A DNA stretch of 64,000 bases, taken from positions 62,001 to 126,000 of the forward strand of contig JBDKSW010000001.1 of the NCBI GenBank assembly GCA_039698035.1, given 5' to 3'. Positions 34,550-42,097 of this stretch are shown one piece after another. The DNA comes from JAJFUI01 sp039698035 (GTDB lineage: Bacteria; Planctomycetota; Planctomycetia; Pirellulales; Thermoguttaceae). The notes beneath the pieces are model-generated. The model made no database searches, had not been told where the DNA came from, and was given only the letters and a program-made list of their open reading frames with translations. Position 1 is the stretch's first letter; each line of letters starts with the position of its first letter. The position numbers and the translations under genes are program-made.

Positions 34550-35446
34550 ATGAGTCAGATGAGAAACGTGTTCGTCGTGGCGTCATGCTCGTTGGTCTTC
34601 GTCTCGCTCGGTTGCTCTCGATCGCCCGATGCCCGGCAGGCGAATCGCGAGGAGAAGACGATTCGTGTAACCGGCTCGGATACGATGGTCAACGTGGCCC
34701 AGGCCTGGGCCGAAGAGTTCATGAAGAAGCACCCGAACGTCAATATCGACGTTCGCGGCGGCGGCTCGGGCGTTGGCATCGCCAGTCTCATCGACGGCAC
34801 GTGCGACTTGGCCAACGCGAGCCGCAAGATGACCGACGTGGAAATCGAGAAGACGAAGGCCAAACGCGGTAGCGAGCCCAAGGAGCTGATTGTCGGCTAC
34901 GATGCGCTGGCGATTTATGTCCCCAAGGACAACCCGCTCGACTCGATCTCGATCGACGATCTGGCCGAGATCTACGGCAAGGACGGCAAAATCACCAAAT
35001 GGTCGGACCTTGGCGTCAAGGACTCGAAGTTGGCCGACGCCGAGGTCACCCGCGTCTGTCGCCAGAGCAGTTCCGGCACCTACGCCTACTTCCGCGAGGT
35101 CATCCTCGGCAAGACGCGGGATTACAAGCTCGGCTCGATTGACCAAAGCGGCTCAAAAGACGTGGTGACCGTGGTTGCGCGAACGCCGTCGGCCATCGGC
35201 TACAGCGGAATGGGCTACAAGGCGCCGGACGTGAAGATGCTGAAGGTCTCGAAACACCGCGGCGGCAAGGCCGTCGAGCCGACGGTCGAAAACGCTCGGA
35301 ACAACTCCTATCCGATCACACGCCCACTGCAAATCTACGTCGTCGGCAAACCGAGCGGCGTGATCAAGGAGTACCTCGATTGGATTCACTCGCCGGCCGG
35401 TCAGAAGGTGTTGCTGGACCTCGGATACATCCCACTCGATCAATGA
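34550..35446 (+). CDS. pstS: Phosphate ABC transporter, substrate-binding lipoprotein
   Basis: The 298-residue protein binds phosphate outside the inner membrane and hands it to PstCA. It has a lipoprotein signal with lipobox VSLGC (Cys22) and the PstS ligand motifs TIRVTGSDTMVNVAQAWAE, GGGSGVGIASLIDGTCDLAN, ASRKM and RQSSSGTYAYFREV. GGAG sits seven bases before the ATG at 34550. It overlaps pstC by four bases (ATGA) and is preceded by a Pho-box-like array, which suggests induction under phosphate starvation. Confidence 0.96.
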   Translation: MSQMRNVFVVASCSLVFVSLGCSRSPDARQANREEKTIRVTGSDTMVNVAQAWAEEFMKKHPNVNIDVRGGGSGVGIASLIDGTCDLANASRKMTDVEIEKTKAKRGSEPKELIVGYDALAIYVPKDNPLDSISIDDLAEIYGKDGKITKWSDLGVKDSKLADAEVTRVCRQSSSGTYAYFREVILGKTRDYKLGSIDQSGSKDVVTVVARTPSAIGYSGMGYKAPDVKMLKVSKHRGGKAVEPTVENARNNSYPITRPLQIYVVGKPSGVIKEYLDWIHSPAGQKVLLDLGYIPLDQ

Positions 35447-36372
35447 CGACTGCAACGGCAAACCGTCGAACGTGGCGATCTCTGCTCCACGGCCTGGCCG
35501 ATTGGAGCGAACCGGTCGTCGAATGGGCGATCCGGCTTTGTGGCTGGAGTTCGATCCTGTTCGTATTCTCGATTTTTGTGTTCATCCTGGTAATCGCGGC
35601 CGGCGCGTTCGGCCGGCTCGACTGGGGCGAGTTCCTGTTCAGTGCGGAGTGGCAACCGGACTCGGTCGTGCAGCCCCGCTACGGCACGCTGGCCCTGCTG
35701 GTCGGCACGCTGTCCGTCACCGCGCTGGCAATGCTGCTGGCGGCCCCCCTCGGCCTCGGCGCGGCCGTGTTCATCTCCGAGTTTTGCAGCGGCAAGGTGA
35801 AAGAGACGCTCAAAGTGCTGGTCGAGTTGTCGGCCGCCATTCCGTCGGTCGTCTGGGGATTCGTCGGCTACATGGTCTTGGCCCCGCTCATCATTCGCTA
35901 CACGGACGCGGCCAGCGGTGTCAATCTGCTCAACGCGGGCCTGATCTTGGCGCTGATGAGCGTGCCGATCATCGTTTCGATGAGCGAAGACGCGCTGAAG
36001 GCCGTGCCCGACTCGTACCGCGAGGCGGCTCTGTCGCTCGGCGCAAGCCGCTGGGAGATCGTCTATCGCGTTCTGTTTCCCGCGGCCAAAAATGGCCTGC
36101 TGGCAGCCGTGCTGCTGGGCGTCGGCCGAGCCATTGGCGAGACGATGGCCGTGCTGATGTGCACCGGCCATGCCGTCCGAATTCCGCACAGCCTGCTGAC
36201 CCCCGTCCGCACACTGACGGCCACGATCGCCTCGGAATTGGGCGAGTCGCCCGTCGGCGAAATGCATTACTGCGTGCTCTTCACGATTGGGCTCGAGCTT
36301 TTTGCAATCACGTTCCTGGTGAATGTGATTGCCGACTTCGTGGTCAAGGGGATTCGCAGTGAGCGCAGTTAG
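35443..36372 (+). CDS. pstC: Phosphate ABC transporter permease PstC
   Basis: The 309-residue inner-membrane permease has about six transmembrane helices and the coupling motif EAALSLGASRWEIVYRVLFP, with GVGRAIGETMAVLMCTG (about residues 180-250), where PstB docks. The segment VELSAAIPSVVWGFVGYMVL is typical of PstC. It pairs with PstA to form the channel. Both ends overlap neighbours: ATGA with pstS, and 14 bases with the GTG start of pstA. No phoU or phoBR gene is present in the window. Confidence 0.95.
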   Translation: MTTATANRRTWRSLLHGLADWSEPVVEWAIRLCGWSSILFVFSIFVFILVIAAGAFGRLDWGEFLFSAEWQPDSVVQPRYGTLALLVGTLSVTALAMLLAAPLGLGAAVFISEFCSGKVKETLKVLVELSAAIPSVVWGFVGYMVLAPLIIRYTDAASGVNLLNAGLILALMSVPIIVSMSEDALKAVPDSYREAALSLGASRWEIVYRVLFPAAKNGLLAAVLLGVGRAIGETMAVLMCTGHAVRIPHSLLTPVRTLTATIASELGESPVGEMHYCVLFTIGLELFAITFLVNVIADFVVKGIRSERS

Positions 36373-37387
36373 CGACCGTCAGAAACCGAGCGTCGTCGGG
36401 AAGGGCCCGGCGGCGGCGTTGGCCGGCCGGATGAGCGAACACGCGGCCTCGGCCGCCGGCTCTGTCGTGGCCGTGCGAACGAAATCGCTGAATCCGTTCG
36501 CCCCGTCGGCGTTGGAACGTCGCAAAAACGTGAAGGAAGCCGCCGCCCGCTGGGTGTTGGGCCTCTTCACGTTCGCGCTCGTCGCGCCCGTCTTGGCCAT
36601 TCTTGGCTACCTGGTCGTCAGGGCGTGGCCCGTGCTGGGCATTTCGTTCATCCTGGAAAATCCGCAGAAATACATGACAGCCGGCGGCATCTGGGCCCCG
36701 CTGGTCGGCACCTTCTTCCTGGTCGTCATCTCGCTGCTGCTGGCCGCTCCGATTGGAATCCTCGGAGGCGTTTACCTCAACGAATATGCCGGCAACAACT
36801 GGCGCACGCGGGTGGTCGCCCTTGGCGTCACCAACTTGGCCGGCGTGCCAAGCATCGTGCACGGCCTATTCGGCGTCGGCGCGTTCGTCATGTTCGCCGG
36901 CATGGGCAAGTCCATGCTGGCAGCTTCCTGCACGTTGGCCGTCATGTCGCTGCCGGTCATTATCACCAGCACGCGCGAAGCGCTCAGCTCGGTGCCGATG
37001 GCCTTCCGCGAGGCCTGCTGGAACATGGGCGCCACCCGCTGGCAAACCATTCGCACCATCGTGCTGCCCAACTCGGTCGGCGGCATCCTGACGGGCGTCA
37101 TTTTCGAGGTGACCCGCGCGGCTGGCGAGACGGCCCCAATCCTGTTCACCGGCGCCGTGTTTTACAAGCGTGTCAGGGACCATGGCTGGGACTCGTTTTT
37201 CCCGTACAACCTGAACGACGGCTGCATGGCCCTCTCGATGCACCTTTACACGCTGGCCACGCAGGTCGTCGGCGTCTCGGACCAAATCCAATACGGAACG
37301 GCCGTCGTGCTGATTGGGCTGACGCTGGCCGTCAACAGCGTCTCAATTGCGTTGCGAGTCTATCTGCGTTCACGAAAGAAATGGTGA
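36359..37387 (+). CDS. pstA: Phosphate ABC transporter permease PstA
   Basis: The 342-residue permease carries a polar N-terminal extension of about 60 residues before the first transmembrane helix. Six helices and the PstA coupling region AFREACWNMGATRWQTIRTI follow, with FEVTRAAGETAPILFTGAVF. The segment TNLAGVPSIVHGLFGVGAFV is diagnostic. A GTG at 36359 is taken as the start because AAGGGG lies nine bases upstream and it overlaps pstC. An ATG at 36431 would remove part of the extension. It ends 48 bases before the first pstB gene. Confidence 0.93.
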   Translation: MSAVSDRQKPSVVGKGPAAALAGRMSEHAASAAGSVVAVRTKSLNPFAPSALERRKNVKEAAARWVLGLFTFALVAPVLAILGYLVVRAWPVLGISFILENPQKYMTAGGIWAPLVGTFFLVVISLLLAAPIGILGGVYLNEYAGNNWRTRVVALGVTNLAGVPSIVHGLFGVGAFVMFAGMGKSMLAASCTLAVMSLPVIITSTREALSSVPMAFREACWNMGATRWQTIRTIVLPNSVGGILTGVIFEVTRAAGETAPILFTGAVFYKRVRDHGWDSFFPYNLNDGCMALSMHLYTLATQVVGVSDQIQYGTAVVLIGLTLAVNSVSIALRVYLRSRKKW

Positions 37388-37435
37388 TCCCCGTTGGTCG
37401 TGCGGAGACCAGGCGGCCCGAACTCTGAGAGAATC

Positions 37436-38188
37436 ATGCCCCCACACGTCCGCTGCGAAAACCTGACGGTAAGCTACGGCCCGAAAACGGCCCTGTGCGG
37501 CGTGTCGCTCGAAATTCCGAAAAAGCGAATCTTCGCCATCATCGGTCCGGCCAACTCGGGCAAGACCACGCTGCTCCGGTGCATCAACCGCACGATTGAT
37601 TTTGTCGCTGCGGTCAAGGTTGCCGGCCAGGTTCTCGTCGATGGCGACGACGTTTTCCAGATGCGTGATGTGTACCAGTTGCGACGCCGCGTCGGCATGG
37701 TCTTTCCGCTGCCGGTCGGGTTGCCGCTTTCGGTTTACGAGAATGTGGCCTACGCGCCCCGCAGGGCCGGCATTCATGACCGCTCGCGATTGGACGAAAT
37801 CGTCGAGACGTGCCTGCGTCAGGCCATGCTTTGGGACGAGGTGAAGGACCGGCTGCAACTGCTCGGCACGCGTCTTTCCGGAGGCCAACAACAGCGATTG
37901 ACGCTCGCTCGCGCCCTTTCGCTACGGCCGGAAATTCTTTGCCTCGACGAGTTTTCGATCGCCATCGACCCGGTGACAACCATGCGGATCGAGGACATTC
38001 TTCGGGAGTTGAAGGAACAGATGACGATCGTATTGGTGACCAATCTGGTCCAGCAAGCCCGACGGCTGGCCGACAACACGGCCTTTTTTAGCGCATCGCA
38101 ACTGGTCGAAGCTGGCGAGACAGAGACGATCTTTAATCAACCGGCCAACGAGCTGACGAAGCGGTACGTCAACGGAGACTTTGGCTAG
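37436..38188 (+). CDS. pstB: Phosphate ABC transporter ATP-binding protein, first copy (degenerate nucleotide site, intact signature)
   Basis: The 250-residue ATPase aligns along its length with PstB (SYGPKTALCGVSLEI, LLRCINR, LWDEVKDRL, YVNGDFG) but departs at key positions. Walker A is GPANSGKTT (37-45), with Asn40 where Gly is usual. The Q-loop reads MVFPLP, with Pro91 in place of the catalytic-loop Gln. Walker B keeps Asp171 and Glu172. The H-loop reads VTNLVQQA, with Asn203 in place of His. The signature LSGGQQQR (147-154) is intact. Alone it should hydrolyse ATP poorly. The second copy 45 bases downstream has the complementary defect. The ATG at 37436 follows GAGAG and is preferred over an earlier GTG/ATG-type frame start. 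Confidence 0.9.
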   Translation: MPPHVRCENLTVSYGPKTALCGVSLEIPKKRIFAIIGPANSGKTTLLRCINRTIDFVAAVKVAGQVLVDGDDVFQMRDVYQLRRRVGMVFPLPVGLPLSVYENVAYAPRRAGIHDRSRLDEIVETCLRQAMLWDEVKDRLQLLGTRLSGGQQQRLTLARALSLRPEILCLDEFSIAIDPVTTMRIEDILRELKEQMTIVLVTNLVQQARRLADNTAFFSASQLVEAGETETIFNQPANELTKRYVNGDFG

Positions 38189-38233
38189 CGCCGGCACACG
38201 GCCCATGCTCCGCCTTGGGATGTCCCTCACGAT

Positions 38234-39037
38234 ATGGCACAACCAGCGATGAACGCCAGCGACGGCCCAGCACCGAACTGCACCATTCAAACGCAGGGGT
38301 TGAACCTGTGGTACGGCGACTTTCAGGCCCTGAAGGACGTGACGGTCAGCATTAAGCCTGGCATCATCACGGCGCTCATTGGTCCTTCGGGCTGTGGCAA
38401 AACGACCCTCTTGCGGTGCTTCAATCGCATCAACGAGCGGTACGGCAACGTCACGACCACCGGTCAGGTGACGATTCTCGACAAGAACATTTACGACCCG
38501 GATGTCTCGCTCAGTGCGCTGCGAAAGTCGGTCGGCATGGTCTTTCAGCGGCCAAACCCGTTGCCGATCTCGGTTTATGACAACGTCTTGTTTGGCATTC
38601 GCGCTCACGCGCCGCGTCGCGCATTCAGTCGGCAGCAGCGCGACGCGATGGTCGAAGCGGCGCTCCGCGACGTGCAACTTTGGGACGAGGTCAAAGACCG
38701 GTTGGGCCGCCGAGCCACGCATTTGACCCTGGAACAGCAGCAGAAGCTCTGTATCGCTCGGCTGCTGCCGCTCAAGCCGCAAGTGATTCTGATGGACGAG
38801 CCCTGCTCGGCGTTGGACGCCGAGGGAATCGAACGGATCGAACAACTGCTCGAAAGTCTGTGTCAGAATTACACGATCCTGATGGTCACGCACAACATGG
38901 CCCAAGCCCGGCGGGCGAGCCACGAGTGCATTTTCATGCTGTTGGGCCGCATCGTCGAGCACGGCTCGACGCTCGACGTGTTCCTTCGCCCCAAGCAGCC
39001 CGAAACGGCCATGTACGTCAGCGGCCACTACGGGTAG
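38234..39037 (+). CDS. pstB: Phosphate ABC transporter ATP-binding protein, second copy (intact nucleotide site, degenerate signature)
   Basis: The 267-residue ATPase is also PstB-like (LNLWYGDFQALKDVTVSI, LLRCFNRINE, LWDEVKDRL). It has canonical Walker A GPSGCGKTT (50-58), Q-loop MVFQRPNP (Gln105), Walker B VILMDEP (Asp188, Glu189), D-loop SALD and H-loop VTHNMAQA (His220). The ABC signature, however, reads LTLEQQQK (164-171) instead of LSGGQQQR, so Ser-Gly-Gly is lost. In an ABC dimer each ATP is held between the Walker motifs of one subunit and the signature of the other, so this protein should need the first copy to complete an active site. It ends the pst run; a weak hairpin follows at 39048-39068. 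Confidence 0.9.
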   Translation: MAQPAMNASDGPAPNCTIQTQGLNLWYGDFQALKDVTVSIKPGIITALIGPSGCGKTTLLRCFNRINERYGNVTTTGQVTILDKNIYDPDVSLSALRKSVGMVFQRPNPLPISVYDNVLFGIRAHAPRRAFSRQQRDAMVEAALRDVQLWDEVKDRLGRRATHLTLEQQQKLCIARLLPLKPQVILMDEPCSALDAEGIERIEQLLESLCQNYTILMVTHNMAQARRASHECIFMLLGRIVEHGSTLDVFLRPKQPETAMYVSGHYG

Positions 39038-39047
39038 CCCCAGTCAC

Positions 39048-39068
39048 GGGCCGTTGAGCGTCCGGCCC
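39048..39068 (+). terminator. Weak hairpin after the pst operon
   Basis: GGGCCG and CGGCCC pair around a nine-base loop, 10 bases after the stop of the second pstB. There is no T-run, so its role as a terminator is uncertain. Confidence 0.3.
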
Positions 39069-39240
39069 CCGTCCACCCCACGTGGGACGCAAGAGAAGAG
39101 CCGGTTCTGTCGCTGTTTTGCGAGACCATTGGGTTTGTGCCGCATTTGCCGCCATCTCTGGGCGTTCCGGTTGGGTAAGCTGCGGCAACTGATCCCGACT
39201 GACGGCAAGCTGGCCGCCCGATGCGGCCGATCTTCTGGAT

Positions 39241-39897
39241 ATGAACCTGAAGCTAACATTGCTCTACGGTCTGGTGCTGGCGCTCGCGTTGGGCGGTCCG
39301 ATCAGCCTGTTCTCGGCGTCTGATTTTGCCGGGAAGATGCGGGAGTTGTTTGGCGGGGTCGCGTCGAAGAAGCCAGCCGAGCAACGGTCCAGCGGTGCCG
39401 TGCCGCCAAGCGCGGCGAATGACTCGACACCGATCATTCCGGCCAGCTACCCGCCGCCGGATACGACGCCTACGCCCAGCCTGTCGGACGTGCTCACTTT
39501 TGACGTAACCGTCGAGTGGGTCATGCAGCGGTGGCCCCGGGTTTCGACGGGGCTGACCTATTTGCAGCTACAGGGCTATCGCGTGCCGCTGGTCAGCGGG
39601 ACGACGCTCCGCGACGTGGCGGGCTCGCTGACCTACTATTTCAATGCCGCGCAACAAGTCGAACGAATCACGCTGCGCGGCACGACCGGCGACCCGACGG
39701 ATCTAGTCAGCATCCTGGGCAGCCGCCATCATTTTGCTCGCCGCCTGACGAACGATCCGGGCTTGGTGCTTTACGAAGCCGTCGACTCGAACAATCAAAT
39801 CGTCGGCACGCTCAAGATCCGTTCCGCCAAGGTCGTGAAGGCGACCGAACCGTATTCGCGGTTCGAGGTCGACCTGGTGATGGATCGGCCGAGATAA
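39241..39897 (+). CDS. Exported or membrane-anchored protein of unknown function
   Basis: The 218-residue protein has an N-terminal hydrophobic segment (about residues 5-22) that acts as a signal or anchor. A low-complexity Pro/Ser/Thr linker (about 42-85) precedes a compact domain (about 90-215). That domain contains VTVEWVMQRWPRVSTGL, GYRVPLVSGTTLRDVAGSLT and a final FEVDLVMDRPR. The pattern of alternating strands suggests a small alpha/beta domain. I do not recognise the family. It starts 203 bases after the pst genes and converges on the diadenylate cyclase gene, so no operon partner is evident. Confidence 0.75.
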   Translation: MNLKLTLLYGLVLALALGGPISLFSASDFAGKMRELFGGVASKKPAEQRSSGAVPPSAANDSTPIIPASYPPPDTTPTPSLSDVLTFDVTVEWVMQRWPRVSTGLTYLQLQGYRVPLVSGTTLRDVAGSLTYYFNAAQQVERITLRGTTGDPTDLVSILGSRHHFARRLTNDPGLVLYEAVDSNNQIVGTLKIRSAKVVKATEPYSRFEVDLVMDRPR

Positions 39898-39934
39898 AGC
39901 TGGCCACGGATCGCGGGAATCTGCCCGCTTTTCC

Positions 39935-40900
39935 TTACGCCGCTCCGTCGCCCTTGGGCTTCGGCTTGGCTTCCGGCGTTGGCGGTTCGTACTCGAACTC
40001 GCGCCAGACCATCGGGCGGCGAAGATAGGGCTCGATCCGCAGCACGACTTCGCCGTTGTGAAAGATGCGAACCGTGCCATTGCTCTGGCTGACCGTCACC
40101 GCGACGGCGTTGGTCGCGCGACTGATGGCGGCGGCGGCCCAGTGGCGTGCGCCCAAGCCCTTGCTCAGAGTCACGTCGGCGGCCGAGCAATCGAGATACC
40201 GACAAGCGGCCTCGACCACGCCATCGGCCGAGACGACGATGGCCCCGTCCATTTGAGCGATTTCCTTGATGCCCTCGCGGACGCGCGGGTCGTCCAGGCT
40301 GCGTTCCTTGCGGCTGTAACCGCGGACCGGATCGAAGCCGGTCGGGCGGCTCGATGCCAGCACCTTGCGACTGTCGCCGACGACAAGCAGCGTGCCAACC
40401 GGTTTGCCCTCGCGGCCTTCACGACCGATTTCGACGGCCAGATCGACGACGATCTTGAGGGTGTCCAAGGGGACGCGAGTCTCCAGTTGTCGCAGGTCGC
40501 GTCCGCTTAGGCGGTTCAGGTGTTCATCGAGGTTGATGACGCTGAGCGAATCAACCGTGGCGGCGTCGAATCCGCTGTACAGCGACACGACGGTCGAGCC
40601 GGCCAGCAGAATGTCATCGGCCACGGCTTCCAGCACCGATTGCGTCAAACGTTCGTAGACGGGGCTGTCTGGCATGTCCAGACGCACGGTCAGCAGGCCC
40701 GCGTCTTTGGCGGCGACCAACTCGGCAGGCACGTTGCCGGCCACGACGACCTTGGACTTCCCCGCCAAGGTTTTGACGCGGGACCACTCGGCTGGACCTT
40801 CGAGCAAGAGCAGGATGGCTTCAGCCTCGTGCGACTCGGTCATCTGCCGGGCGACTGCCAGCAGCGTTTTGAACTGCTCGGTGATGCGTACTGGCTGCAT
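39935..40900 (-). CDS. Diadenylate cyclase with pyruvate-kinase-C-like N-terminal domain (DacZ-like)
   Basis: The 321-residue protein has a C-terminal DAC (DisA_N) domain (about residues 145-295) that should make c-di-AMP from two ATP. The DGA motif is at 218-220, and the second motif reads GARHWAAAAIS at 250-260, where Arg-His-Arg is usual. The N-terminal 1-130 (ARQMTESHEAEAILLLLEG, then GLLTVRLDMPDSPVYERLTQ) resembles the pyruvate kinase C-terminal fold found in archaeal DacZ, not the DNA-binding part of DisA or the membrane part of CdaA. So it is probably soluble. A promoter lies at 41013-41041. The ATG at 40900 gives the domain start. Confidence 0.8.
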   Translation of the reverse strand: MQPVRITEQFKTLLAVARQMTESHEAEAILLLLEGPAEWSRVKTLAGKSKVVVAGNVPAELVAAKDAGLLTVRLDMPDSPVYERLTQSVLEAVADDILLAGSTVVSLYSGFDAATVDSLSVINLDEHLNRLSGRDLRQLETRVPLDTLKIVVDLAVEIGREGREGKPVGTLLVVGDSRKVLASSRPTGFDPVRGYSRKERSLDDPRVREGIKEIAQMDGAIVVSADGVVEAACRYLDCSAADVTLSKGLGARHWAAAAISRATNAVAVTVSQSNGTVRIFHNGEVVLRIEPYLRRPMVWREFEYEPPTPEAKPKPKGDGAA

Positions 40901-41012
40901 GCGCTGACTACCTTGGTGCGGGCCGAGGCCATACCAACAGGCTTGCAGCGGCGGCTCGCCAGCGTGGGGGTCGCAGATCCGCAAGTGGGACGGCGCAATC
41001 GGGCGCACGCCT

Positions 41013-41041
41013 ATCGTAGAAGTTTTCGCTCTTGAAATCAA
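41013..41041 (-). promoter_or_regulatory. Promoter of the diadenylate cyclase gene
   Basis: On the minus strand TTGATT (41041-41036), a 17-base spacer and TACGAT (41018-41013) lie about 105 bases before the ATG at 40900. Confidence 0.5.
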
Positions 41042-41168
41042 CGGCAACGCGCCCATGATCGTTCTATCGTTTGAATTGCGGGACGAGGGGCAACTCGCCG
41101 CCGTTTGGCTTGTCATCCCACAGAGTCCGGTAAGTGCCTCGGCAGGCGTCATTCGCAATGTCACGTTC

Positions 41169-41861
41169 TCAGAACCAGCTTTGGACTCGCTCGGCCGTGC
41201 TTTGCGGCGCGGCCGACTGTCCGTTTTTGACATATTCTTGCCAGCGTCCGACATTCTGACCGAGACTGCGGCCAGTAATCTTTTCCAACGACTGCACGGC
41301 CCGATACTGCATGGCCGGATCAGAATCGTCCAGCGCCTCGCCCAGCGGAGCGACGGCCGCCGGATTGCGCGTGTCGCCGAGCGACTTGGCCGCGGCAAGC
41401 CGGACCTCGCTGTTCACGTCGCCCTTGAGGGCCTCGCTCAGCAGCTCGACGGCGTTGGCATCGTTCCGACGCCCCCAGGCCTCGCACGCAGCCAGCCGGA
41501 CATTCACATCGGGGTCCGCCATCGCCGCCTTGAGGATGGCATCGGCCGCCGGGCTCGGATACCCGCCCAGCGCACGGATGATCTCGACACGGATTAGCGG
41601 GTCAGCCTCCTTTGCCATGGAATGGGCCAGCTTATCCGAGATTTCTTGCTTTTCCTGGGGCGAATGACTTGCCGCTGTCTGTCCCAGCGTTTGAAGCTCC
41701 GTGATGCGTTCCGCCGGCGTTGGCACGCCCGGCAACTGGTCCGAAGCCGGACCCTGGAATGGCACCCAAGCCGGCAAGTCCATATCGGCGCAACCGGCGA
41801 CTGCCAACGCCAGCAAACCGCAGAGAACGAGCGGAAGTCGTCGGCTGCCGATGTCGTTCAT
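41169..41861 (-). CDS. HEAT-repeat lipoprotein
   Basis: The 230-residue protein has a lipoprotein signal peptide with lipobox AVAGC (Cys about 23). After a linker with PTPAERITELQTLGQ it carries three to four HEAT repeats (about residues 85-200: VEIIRALGGYPSPAADAILK, VRLAACEAWGRRND, VRLAAAKSLGDTRNPAAVAP). It should sit in the periplasm, tethered to a membrane, as a binding scaffold; its partner is unknown. AGGGG precedes the ATG at 41861, which fixes the start inside a longer open frame. The feoB gene lies upstream on the same strand, 236 bases away. Confidence 0.85.
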   Translation of the reverse strand: MNDIGSRRLPLVLCGLLALAVAGCADMDLPAWVPFQGPASDQLPGVPTPAERITELQTLGQTAASHSPQEKQEISDKLAHSMAKEADPLIRVEIIRALGGYPSPAADAILKAAMADPDVNVRLAACEAWGRRNDANAVELLSEALKGDVNSEVRLAAAKSLGDTRNPAAVAPLGEALDDSDPAMQYRAVQSLEKITGRSLGQNVGRWQEYVKNGQSAAPQSTAERVQSWF

Positions 41862-42097
41862 GGGGACCCCTGGTGACAATGCCACAAAAACCCCTGCCGC
41901 ACGGGCGAATCGCCGAGCACGCCCGTATGGATCTGCAAAGCGCTTGAGTTTTTGCTTTGGCGAACGGAATGGCTCGGGACTATAGCATTGCGATGCCGGC
42001 ACGCCAATAGGAATTGCCGCATATTTCGGCAAGGCTGGTAAGATGGCGGTGAGCGGGGAGACCGCCTGCGGTCAGATGTTAGTCCGTGGCGCGATTT

